DNA from: Mycolicibacterium peregrinum
Lineage (GTDB): Bacteria > Actinomycetota > Actinomycetes > Mycobacteriales > Mycobacteriaceae
Assembly (NCBI RefSeq): GCF_001665625.1
Contig: NZ_LZSY01000171.1
Location: 38,855-102,854 of the forward strand
DNA: 64,000 nucleotides
Direction of reading: 5' to 3'
Below the pieces are notes generated by a model. The model was not told where the DNA came from and searched no databases. It saw only the letters and a program-made list of their open reading frames with translations. The position numbers and the translations under genes are program-made. Shown here one piece after another: positions 17,653 to 24,323 of this stretch. Every line of letters starts with the position of its first letter. Within the stretch, counting starts at the first letter, position 1.

Positions 17653-17658
17653 GGCTCG

Positions 17659-18603
17659 GTGACGTCGTCCACCGGATCGGTACCCGTGCTGGCGGTCGCC
17701 GGGCATCTCGGCTCGGGCAAGACCACGCTGCTCAACCATCTGCTGCGCAACAGCCGCGGCGTCCGGATCGGTGCGCTGGTCAACGACTTCGGCGCGGTCA
17801 ACATCGACGCCATGCTGGTGGCGGGGCAGGTCGATGCGATGGCGTCGCTGTCCAACGGTTGTATCTGCTGTGCGGTCGACGGCGAGGAAGTCGGCGAGAT
17901 GCTGGGCAAGCTCGCGGCGGTCAAACCGCGGCTGGATCTCATCGTCGTGGAGGCCAGCGGGGTTGCCGAACCGGCTTCACTGGCCCGCACCATCGTCACC
18001 GTCGACGATCCCCGCTTCCATTACGCCGGCCTGGTTCTGGTCCTCGACGGCCTGCAACCCGACCTGAGTCACGGGCTGCCGGTCGCCGATCTGGTGGTGC
18101 TCAACAAGGCGTCCTCATGCACCGACGTCGACGGCCTGCTCGCACAGATCCGCCAGTTCAGTCCCCGGGTTCCGGTGCTGCCCACCGACTTCGCCCGCAT
18201 CGACCCCGAGCTGCTGATCGACCCGCCGGAGCGGACGCCGCAGGCTCAGCTGTCCTTCGACGAGCTGTTGCACGACGAGCACGATCACTACCATCCTGAA
18301 TATCAGAGCGTCGATTTCCGCACCGATGCCGCGGTCAACCCACGCCTGTTCATGGAGTTTCTGCGGGACCGCCCCGCTGGTCTCTACCGCGTCAAGGGCT
18401 TCGTCGACTTCGGCGTCCAGCGCTTCCTGCTGCAGCTGGTCGGCAGCTCGCTGCGTTTCGAGAAGCGGCGGGCGAGCGGCACCGAGTTGGTGCTGATCGG
18501 CACCGGGATGGACCCGTCGGCGCTGCGGGCCGGCCTCGAGCGGTGCACCAGCGAGCCGGCCGACGAGAACGCGATGCTCGGGGTGCTCAAGTACGTGGTG
18601 TAG
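17659..18603 (+). CDS. COG0523 / CobW-type G3E GTPase, probable zinc metallochaperone
   Basis: 314 aa. Walker A GHLGSGKTT (15-23), the metal-binding CxCC motif NGCICC (66-71), an EASG Mg-site segment (98-101), and NKAS at 149-152 where NKxD is usual. A His/Asp-rich stretch (HDEHDHYHPEY, about 205-215) is followed by the CobW C-terminal domain. These GTPases insert or deliver metals, and members under Zur control serve zinc sparing. The Zur-like box immediately upstream supports zinc over cobalt. GTG at 17659 is the start because a -10 box lies 6 nt upstream and there is no Shine-Dalgarno. Confidence 0.85.
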   Translation: MTSSTGSVPVLAVAGHLGSGKTTLLNHLLRNSRGVRIGALVNDFGAVNIDAMLVAGQVDAMASLSNGCICCAVDGEEVGEMLGKLAAVKPRLDLIVVEASGVAEPASLARTIVTVDDPRFHYAGLVLVLDGLQPDLSHGLPVADLVVLNKASSCTDVDGLLAQIRQFSPRVPVLPTDFARIDPELLIDPPERTPQAQLSFDELLHDEHDHYHPEYQSVDFRTDAAVNPRLFMEFLRDRPAGLYRVKGFVDFGVQRFLLQLVGSSLRFEKRRASGTELVLIGTGMDPSALRAGLERCTSEPADENAMLGVLKYVV

Positions 18604-18664
18604 CCGGCGGCGGCGGTTGTCCGTCCGGTTATCCTGGCCGCTCACCCGAATTCAAGGAGCCGCA

Positions 18665-18946
18665 TTGTTCAAGGTCAACGAGTACTTCGGCGGCGACGTC
18701 GCATCGATCGCCTTCACCACGCCGGAGGGAAACGCGACCGTGGGCGTCATGGCCGTCGGCGAGTACGAGTTCGGCACTTCCCAGCTCGAGATCATGAAGG
18801 TGGTTTCTGGCGCGCTGACCGTCAAGTTGCCCGGCAGCGAGCAGTGGGAAACCTTCGCGGCCGGAACACAATTCACCGTGCCCGCCGACAGCAAGTTCCA
18901 GGTCCGCGTCGAGGCGGAGACCGCCTACCTGTGTGAGTACCGCTGA
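18665..18946 (+). CDS. ppnP: pyrimidine/purine nucleoside phosphorylase (PpnP, DUF1255)
   Basis: 93 aa, the same length as E. coli PpnP (YaiE) and colinear with it: FKVNEYFGGDVASI at the start, TVGVMAVGEYEF, SGALTVKLPG and the terminal AYLCEYR. It is a small cupin-fold enzyme that phosphorolyses several nucleosides to base and ribose-1-phosphate in the cytosol. The start is TTG 18665, preceded by AAGGAG about 7 nt upstream; an in-frame ATG at 18617 would add 16 residues absent from the family. Confidence 0.9.
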   Translation: MFKVNEYFGGDVASIAFTTPEGNATVGVMAVGEYEFGTSQLEIMKVVSGALTVKLPGSEQWETFAAGTQFTVPADSKFQVRVEAETAYLCEYR

Positions 18947-18965
18947 CGCGGATTCACTCGGCCGC

Positions 18966-19292
18966 TCATCCGGTGCGGCCGCGGAATCTGCTGTGCAGCC
19001 TCTGCTTTGATACGCCGAGGACCCTGCCGATCTGTGCCCACGACAATCCGGCCCGGCGGCCGGCAAGGATCGCCCGTTCATAGCGAGCCTGGGCCCGGGC
19101 GAGATCGTCGCGGGCAAGTCCCAGTGCGTGCACGCGTGTCCCGATCGACAGGTCCCAGACAGCTTCGGCTGGGTTGTCGGGTGCAACGGGTTTGTGTGCG
19201 GCCATCTCCCGCTCAAGCTGCTCCTGCGAGCGTCGGAAGTACTCCTTCAGCTCAGGATCGTTCGCCCACCACGGCTCGCTCGTGTCTCCCAT
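18966..19292 (-). CDS. small helix-turn-helix protein
   Basis: 108 aa. The C-terminal 30 residues form a clear helix-turn-helix (GLSWAQIGRVLGVSKQRLHSRF). A charged helical N-terminal region (LKEYFRRSQEQLEREM) could mediate dimerisation. ATG 19292 is preceded at 6 nt by CATACT, a possible -10 box for a leaderless mRNA. The frame stays open upstream through two 31-codon repeats up to 19559, but those codons fall in the operator-bearing repeat array, so the short form is preferred. The gene is divergent from tspO, and it may regulate itself and tspO through the repeats. This is inference from context; no target is known. Confidence 0.65.
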   Translation of the reverse strand: MGDTSEPWWANDPELKEYFRRSQEQLEREMAAHKPVAPDNPAEAVWDLSIGTRVHALGLARDDLARAQARYERAILAGRRAGLSWAQIGRVLGVSKQRLHSRFRGRTG

Positions 19293-19339
19293 GGCCGGAG
19301 TATGCCGAGCAGTGGGGACATCTTTCCCGCCCGTGCGAA

Positions 19340-19633
19340 CGTCAAGTTTTTTGACGATCGTGGTGGGCACTACGTGTGGAGGGGGAGGCCCGGCTGTGGT
19401 TGCTTCTCCGGCCGACACGTCTAGAGCAACTTCGTCAAATTTTTTGACGTTCTTGGTGGGCACCATGTGTGGAGGGGGAGGCCCGGCTGTGGTTGCTTCT
19501 CCGGCCGACACGTCTAGAGCAACTTCGTCAAACTTTTTGACGATCTTGGCGGGCACCATGTGGAGGGGGAGGCCCCGCTGTGGTTGCTTCTCCGGCCCAC
19601 ACGTCTAAAGCAACTTCGTCAAACTTTTTGACG
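19340..19633. repeat. tandem 93-bp repeats carrying four 17-bp palindromes
   Basis: Three direct repeat units (93, 93 and 91 bp; the third lacks 2 bp) are bounded by four palindromes of form CGTCAA-N5-TTGACG at 19340-19356, 19433-19449, 19526-19542 and 19617-19633. Between them the repeats are nearly identical (GGAGGGGGAGGCCC, GGTTGCTTCTCCGGCC and other blocks). The array fills the divergent region between the HTH gene and tspO. On the minus strand two units read as 31-codon repeats (KKFDEVALDV...AGPPPPH), but the 91-bp unit shifts the frame. A repeated operator is the simplest reading. Confidence 0.85.
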
Positions 19634-19660
19634 GCGGGCAATCCGGGTATGTACTCGCCC

Positions 19661-20143
19661 ATGCGACCGATCACTCTGGCCAAGACGGCCACCGCGGCAT
19701 TGACCACTGCGCTCGTCGGCGGCCTGGCCAGTCGGCCCGCCCAGTCGAATTGGTACGAGCAGCTGCGCAAGCCGTCCTTTCAACCTCCGCGGCAAGCCTT
19801 TCCGATCGTCTGGCCGATCCTGTACACGGGAATCGCGGTGGTGTCGGCCCGCACGATCGACCGGTTGCGCACCGAGGGCCGCCAGGACGAGGCACGCGAC
19901 TACACGGTGGCGCTGGCCGGCAATCTCGCCGTCAATGCCGCATGGTCGTGGGTGTTCTTCTCCCAGCGCAAGCTCGGCGCCGCGGCCGTCACCGCCGCGG
20001 CACTGACTGCCAGCAGCGCCGATCTGACCCGTCGTGCAGTGCAGGCCCAGGGTGCGCCCGGCGCCATCCTCACGCCCTATCCACTGTGGTGTGCCTTCGC
20101 CACCGCGTTGTCCACGAGGATCTGGATGCTCAACCGCAAGTGA
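19661..20143 (+). CDS. tspO: TspO/MBR family protein
   Basis: 160 aa with five hydrophobic helices, the length of bacterial TspO proteins. Family motifs seen are WYEQLRKPSFQPP (about 30-42), AFPIVWPILYTGIA, and NLAVNAAWSWVFF. TspO proteins bind porphyrins and steroids and are linked to tetrapyrrole or oxidative-stress responses in the membrane. ATG 19661 is preferred; ATG 19649 would add four residues. The last palindrome of the repeat array ends 27 nt upstream of 19661, at the -35 region if the transcript starts near the codon. Confidence 0.88.
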   Translation: MRPITLAKTATAALTTALVGGLASRPAQSNWYEQLRKPSFQPPRQAFPIVWPILYTGIAVVSARTIDRLRTEGRQDEARDYTVALAGNLAVNAAWSWVFFSQRKLGAAAVTAAALTASSADLTRRAVQAQGAPGAILTPYPLWCAFATALSTRIWMLNRK

Positions 20144-20149
20144 GCGCGA

Positions 20150-21406
20150 TCAGCTGAACGGCTTGCGCTGATCCAGGCGCCGCGACGCCAGGCCCGCACC
20201 CCGCCACACCCGCGCGACCCAGTCGTCGTCCTCTTCGGTGACCAGGTTGCCCATCACCCGAACGGCGATGTTCATCAGGAACGACGAGCGCACCGCGAGC
20301 GGTCCGGACGCCGGCAGGAACCGGGGCAACGTGAGCAGCAGGGCCAGCCGTCGGGCGATTGAGAAGCCTTGGGCGTAGTGGTCCTGCAACAGTGCGGGCC
20401 AGGCATGTGAATAGTCGCCGGAGCCCAGCAGTTCGGCCGCCAACCGGCCGGTTTCCAGCCCGTAGTCGATGCCCTCGCCGTTGAGCGGGTTGATGCACGC
20501 TGCCGCGTCGCCGACGAGCATCCAGTTGGGCCCGGCCACCCCGGACACCGCGCCGCCCATCGGCAGGAGCGCCGACAGCGCGGCCCGCGGCTCCCCGGAG
20601 AATCCCCATTCCTCGCGGCGCAGCTCGGTGTAATACGACAGCAGCGGTCGCAGGGCCGCGTGGGCGGGACGCTTGGCGGTCGCCAGGGCTCCCACACCGA
20701 TGTTCACCTCACCGTTGCCCAGCGGGAAGATCCAGCCGTAACCCGGGAGCACCTGGCCTTCAGGGGAGCGCAGCTCCAGATGCGAGGTGATCCACGGCTC
20801 GTCGGCGCGCGGCGTGGCGATGTAGCCGCGGATAGCCGTGCCGTACACGGTTTCCTTGTGCCAGGTGCGGCCGAGCACGCGGCCCAGCGTCGAACGCGCG
20901 CCGTCGGCCACGATCAGATGGTTGCAGCCGATCGTAGCGCCGTCGTCGAGCTGGACGGATTCGACGTGCCCACGTGAGTCATGGCTCACACCAACGACTT
21001 TGGCGCCCAGACGCATCTTGGCGCCGTCGTCGGCGGCGACCGATCGGATCCGGTCGTCGAGTTCGGTGCGCGGGACCGCACTTCCGGTGGACGGGAACGA
21101 CGGCCCGGGCCACCGCACTTCGACGTCGGCGCCGAATCCTGACATCCGCAGGCCGTGGTGCCGGATCCGGGTGTCGAGCCACGGCCCCATGCCGAGCCGT
21201 TCCAGTTCGGCAACCGCGCGCGGCGTCAGTCCGTCGCCGCAGGACTTGTCCCGCGGGAACTGCGCCGCGTCGATGACCAGCACGTCACGACCGGCTCGAG
21301 CCGCCCACGCGGCGGCCGCCGACCCGGCCGGTCCCGCGCCGACGACGACCACGTCTGCCTGTGTAAATCCCCGGGTCGCTGCGCTCCTGCCCGCCGGTGC
21401 ATCCAT
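20150..21406 (-). CDS. geranylgeranyl reductase family FAD-dependent oxidoreductase
   Basis: 418 aa. The N-terminal FAD-binding Rossmann motif is VVVGAGPAGSAAAAWAARAGRDVLVID (about 19-45). The substrate-side PRDKSCGDGLTPRA motif and the second FAD motif MLVGDAAACINPLNGEGIDYG are both typical of the family. The M. tuberculosis counterpart (Rv0561c) is likewise paired with grcC1. The likely role is saturation of isoprenoid chains, such as the menaquinone side chain; the exact substrate is not shown by sequence. The frame is open to 22447 on the minus strand, but the start is ATG 21406 because anything longer would cover grcC1. It converges on tspO with 6 bp between stops. Confidence 0.88.
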   Translation of the reverse strand: MDAPAGRSAATRGFTQADVVVVGAGPAGSAAAAWAARAGRDVLVIDAAQFPRDKSCGDGLTPRAVAELERLGMGPWLDTRIRHHGLRMSGFGADVEVRWPGPSFPSTGSAVPRTELDDRIRSVAADDGAKMRLGAKVVGVSHDSRGHVESVQLDDGATIGCNHLIVADGARSTLGRVLGRTWHKETVYGTAIRGYIATPRADEPWITSHLELRSPEGQVLPGYGWIFPLGNGEVNIGVGALATAKRPAHAALRPLLSYYTELRREEWGFSGEPRAALSALLPMGGAVSGVAGPNWMLVGDAAACINPLNGEGIDYGLETGRLAAELLGSGDYSHAWPALLQDHYAQGFSIARRLALLLTLPRFLPASGPLAVRSSFLMNIAVRVMGNLVTEEDDDWVARVWRGAGLASRRLDQRKPFS

Positions 21407-21427
21407 GTCCCCCAGTATGTTGGACGA
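21407..21427. promoter_or_regulatory. overlapping divergent promoters of the reductase and grcC1
   Basis: Only 21 bp separate the two start codons. On the plus strand TATGTT (21416-21421) lies 6 nt before the grcC1 ATG. On the minus strand CATACT (21419-21414) lies 7 nt before the reductase ATG. The two -10 boxes share 4 bp, so both mRNAs appear leaderless and polymerase can occupy only one at a time. Confidence 0.55.
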
Positions 21428-22435
21428 ATGAGGACACCAGCGACTGTGGTGGCAGGCGTTGATTTCGGGGACGCGGCGTTCGCCGCCGACGTCCGGGACA
21501 GCGTCGCCAGGATCGAACAACTGATGTCTGACGAGCTGGGCAAAGCCGACGAGCTCATGGCAGAGGCGGTCCAGCATCTGTTCCAGGCCGGCGGCAAGCG
21601 GTTCCGTCCGCTGTTCACCGTGCTCTCGGCGTCGCTGGGCCCCCGGCCCGACGATCCGGACGTCGCAATCGCCGGTGCGGTGATCGAGCTGGTGCACCTG
21701 GCGACGCTGTATCACGACGACGTCATGGACGAGGCCCAGATGCGGCGCGGGGCACCGAGTGCCAACGCCCGGTGGGGCAACAACATCGCGATCCTGGCGG
21801 GTGACTATCTGTTCGCCACGGCCTCGCGGCTGGTTTCCCGGCTGGGACCGGACGCGGTGCGTGTGATTGCTGACACATTCGCCCAGTTGGTGACGGGCCA
21901 GATGCGTGAGACCCGCGGTGCGGCCGAGCATGCCGACTCCGTCGACCATTACCTCAAGGTGGTCTACGAGAAGACCGCCTGCCTGATCGCCGCCTCGGGG
22001 CGGTTCGGCGCGACGTTCTCGGGCGCCGATGCCGAGCAGGTCGAGCGGCTGCACCGGCTGGGCGGGATCGTGGGCACCGCGTTCCAGATCTCCGACGACA
22101 TCATCGACATCGACAGCGATCCGGATGAATCGGGCAAGGTTCCGGGCACTGACCTGCGCGAAGGGGTGCACACCCTGCCGGTGCTGTACGCGCTGCGTGA
22201 GTCGGGTCCGGATTCCGACCGGCTGCGCGAATTGCTGGCCACACCCGTCGAGCGGGAAGAGGACGTGGCCGAGGCGCTGACCCTGCTGCGCCGGTCGACC
22301 GGGATGGCGCGCGCGAAGGAGACGGTGGCCGAGTACGCGGCGCAGGCCCGTGACGAGCTGGCCAGCCTTCCGGCCGGGCCCGGGCGTGACGCATTGGCCA
22401 CCCTCGTGGACTACACGGTCAACCGTCACGGCTGA
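21428..22435 (+). CDS. grcC1: polyprenyl diphosphate synthase (GrcC1-like)
   Basis: 335 aa trans-isoprenyl diphosphate synthase. Motifs: GGKRFRP (55-61), the first Asp-rich motif DDVMD (97-101) for Mg-diphosphate binding, and the second, DDIID (223-227). It condenses isopentenyl diphosphate with allylic diphosphates to make a long-chain polyprenyl diphosphate, most likely for menaquinone. The residues before DDVMD (HLATLYH) have no bulky Phe or Tyr close to the motif, as expected for long-chain products. In gene order it matches Rv0562, followed by htpX. The ATG is the first in frame after the -10 box. Confidence 0.9.
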   Translation: MRTPATVVAGVDFGDAAFAADVRDSVARIEQLMSDELGKADELMAEAVQHLFQAGGKRFRPLFTVLSASLGPRPDDPDVAIAGAVIELVHLATLYHDDVMDEAQMRRGAPSANARWGNNIAILAGDYLFATASRLVSRLGPDAVRVIADTFAQLVTGQMRETRGAAEHADSVDHYLKVVYEKTACLIAASGRFGATFSGADAEQVERLHRLGGIVGTAFQISDDIIDIDSDPDESGKVPGTDLREGVHTLPVLYALRESGPDSDRLRELLATPVEREEDVAEALTLLRRSTGMARAKETVAEYAAQARDELASLPAGPGRDALATLVDYTVNRHG

Positions 22436-22509
22436 TTCCGGAACCACGGACGGTAACTGAGCGTTTAATCAGCGATGGTTGCCGAGTAGTTGCCTAGGAG
22501 GAAACTGCG

Positions 22510-23394
22510 ATGACGTGGAACCCGCACGCAAACCGAATCAAGACATTCCTGTTGCTGGTCGGTTTTTCGGCGCTGATCGTGTTCGTCGGTTCGTTGTTCG
22601 GCCGCAACGTGATGTACCTGGCGGTGCTGTTCGCCGTCGGCATGAACGTCTACGTGTACTTCAACAGCGACAAGATGGCGCTGCGCGCGATGCACGCGCA
22701 GCCGATCACCGAGGTGCAGGCGCCCGAGATCTACCGGATCGTCCGGGAGTTGGCCACCACGGCGCATCAGCCGATGCCGCGCCTGTACATCTCCGACACC
22801 GCCAACCCCAACGCATTCGCCACCGGCCGCAACCCGCGCAACGCCGCGGTGTGCTGTACCACCGGCATTCTGCAGCTCCTCAACGAGCGTGAGCTGCGCG
22901 CGGTTCTCGGCCATGAGCTCTCCCACGTCTACAACCGCGACATCCTGATCTCGTGCGTGGCAGGCGCGATGGCGTCGGTGATCACCGCCCTGGCCAATAT
23001 GGCCATGTTCGCGGGGATGTTCGGCGGCAACCGTGAGGGTACGAATCCGCTGGCGATGCTGCTGGTTTCACTGCTGGGCCCGATCGCGGCCACCGTGGTG
23101 CGGATGGCGGTATCCCGCCAGCGCGAGTACCAGGCCGACCAGTCCGGTGCTGAATTGACCGGTGATCCACTGGCATTGGCGTCAGCGCTGCGCAAGATCT
23201 CCGGTGGCGTCGAAGCGGCACCGCTGCCTCCGCAGCCCCAACTGGCCGATCAGGCGCATCTGATGATCGCCAGCCCGTTCCGGGCCGGTGAGCGTATCGG
23301 CAAGCTGTTCTCGACCCACCCGCCGATCGACGACCGCATCCGTCGCCTGGAGGACATGGCCGGCTATGGCGGGTCAACTCCGGGCCGCTTCTAG
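22510..23394 (+). CDS. htpX: membrane zinc metalloprotease HtpX
   Basis: 294 aa. Two N-terminal membrane helices (about 12-29 and 33-51), the zinc motif HELSH (135-139) with Glu136 as catalytic base, Glu206 in RQREYQAD as third ligand, and a hydrophobic span around 150-200. It degrades damaged membrane proteins. The ribosome site TAGGAGGAAA is strong, 6 nt before ATG 22510. The length and order match Rv0563. The intergenic gap of 74 nt after grcC1 may hold its own promoter. Confidence 0.93.
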   Translation: MTWNPHANRIKTFLLLVGFSALIVFVGSLFGRNVMYLAVLFAVGMNVYVYFNSDKMALRAMHAQPITEVQAPEIYRIVRELATTAHQPMPRLYISDTANPNAFATGRNPRNAAVCCTTGILQLLNERELRAVLGHELSHVYNRDILISCVAGAMASVITALANMAMFAGMFGGNREGTNPLAMLLVSLLGPIAATVVRMAVSRQREYQADQSGAELTGDPLALASALRKISGGVEAAPLPPQPQLADQAHLMIASPFRAGERIGKLFSTHPPIDDRIRRLEDMAGYGGSTPGRF

Positions 23395-23418
23395 TCCTTC
23401 GCCGTTGAGCGCCTGAAG

Positions 23419-24222
23419 CTAGGCGAGCCGCTCCATCGCTCGCCGTGCGTACTTGCGGACCTCTGCATGCTGGGAGCCGACATACGGTGCGACGAGGTCT
23501 CGGACTCCGGCGGCTTTCATCTGGATCAGGGCTTTGAGGGCGAATGCCGTGTACGGGCTGTCCAGATAACCGACCGCCAGAGCGCGAGCCTCATCGGTTT
23601 TCACCTTTCCCAGATAGCTCACCAGCCAGCTCCGGCCGGCCATGTCGATGGGTTCGGCCAGCAGTTCGACGATCTGGGCGAAATGCCTTGCCGTGGCGAC
23701 GAATGACAACGTCGACAGCGCAGCATCCTGTGCCCCGCGGGTAAGCGGAGGTTGGTGGCGGATCTGGGTCAGCATCAAGTCGACGATGTGCTGCTTGCCC
23801 TGGGCGGCGCGGTCATGCAGGTTCCAGATCAGCCCGATCCGGATGATGTTGCGGTGATGGGTTTCCTCACCCGGGATCCGGGCTTCCAGATGGGTGAGCC
23901 AGTCAACGAAGACCGGAATGGCGGACGGCGCGGTGGTCGCCTTGAAGTGCCCGATTGTGTAGCAGCGGACGCCGACTGCGGCCAGGTCTTCCATCAGCCT
24001 GTGGTCAAATCCGTGCTGCCCGTCGACGTATCGGGCAGGCAGGTGGTCTCGCCAGTCGTCGCCGTCTGGAACATCCCACCCCTTGAGGACGGCGGGGGTC
24101 GCGCGTGGCGGTGTCGGCTGGGGGCGCGGTGGCAGCGTCGGTGGTCGACCTTCGCTCTTGGACTCGACCGCGCCGATGGCGTCGCGCAGCTGCGCGATGA
24201 TGGCCTGCCGATCCGCCCCCAT
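23419..24222 (-). CDS. hypothetical protein with HEAT-like helical repeats
   Basis: 267 aa. After an N-terminal helix and a Pro-rich linker (about 40-50), the C-terminal half is all-helical with repeat-like blocks ending in AVGYLDSPYTAFALKALIQMKAAGVRDLVAPYVGSQHAEVRKYARRAMERLA. This resembles HEAT/armadillo-type scaffolds. No catalytic motif is seen and no function is assigned. The start ATG 24222 has TATCGT 6 nt upstream, so a leaderless mRNA is likely. The longer in-frame ATG at 24306 is rejected because the reading frame would run through the hairpin at 24249-24303. It is convergent with htpX. Confidence 0.7.
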   Translation of the reverse strand: MGADRQAIIAQLRDAIGAVESKSEGRPPTLPPRPQPTPPRATPAVLKGWDVPDGDDWRDHLPARYVDGQHGFDHRLMEDLAAVGVRCYTIGHFKATTAPSAIPVFVDWLTHLEARIPGEETHHRNIIRIGLIWNLHDRAAQGKQHIVDLMLTQIRHQPPLTRGAQDAALSTLSFVATARHFAQIVELLAEPIDMAGRSWLVSYLGKVKTDEARALAVGYLDSPYTAFALKALIQMKAAGVRDLVAPYVGSQHAEVRKYARRAMERLA

Positions 24223-24248
24223 GAAGTCACGATAGCCAAGTCCGCAAA

Positions 24249-24303
24249 CGCAACGAGCGTGCGCGAACTGCTGGTCGAACAGCAGACGCGCACGCTCGTT
24301 GCG
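24249..24303. terminator. terminator hairpin downstream of the SulP-carbonic anhydrase gene
   Basis: Perfect 17-bp arms (24249-24265 and 24287-24303) enclose a loop that holds a second small stem (CTGCTG/CAGCAG). It lies 20 nt past the stop of the minus-strand SulP fusion gene. It has no T-run. Confidence 0.65.
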
Positions 24304-24323
24304 CAAGCCGGAGAGAACGCCCC

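Noticed and set aside
19292..19559. N-terminal extension of the HTH protein containing two 31-residue repeats
   Set aside because: The extension lies in the palindrome-bearing repeat array, the 91-bp unit breaks the frame farther upstream, and the start at 19292 has a -10-like box. It remains a possible alternative.
19340..19633. CRISPR array
   Set aside because: The repeats are 93 bp, near-identical along their length, with no unique spacers and no cas genes.
20150..22447. 765-codon minus-strand frame over the reductase
   Set aside because: Its upstream third is antisense to grcC1, whose motifs are unambiguous; the reductase begins at 21406.
24223..24306. Longer start for the HEAT-like protein
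   Set aside because: It would be translated through a 17-bp perfect hairpin, and a -10 box supports 24222.
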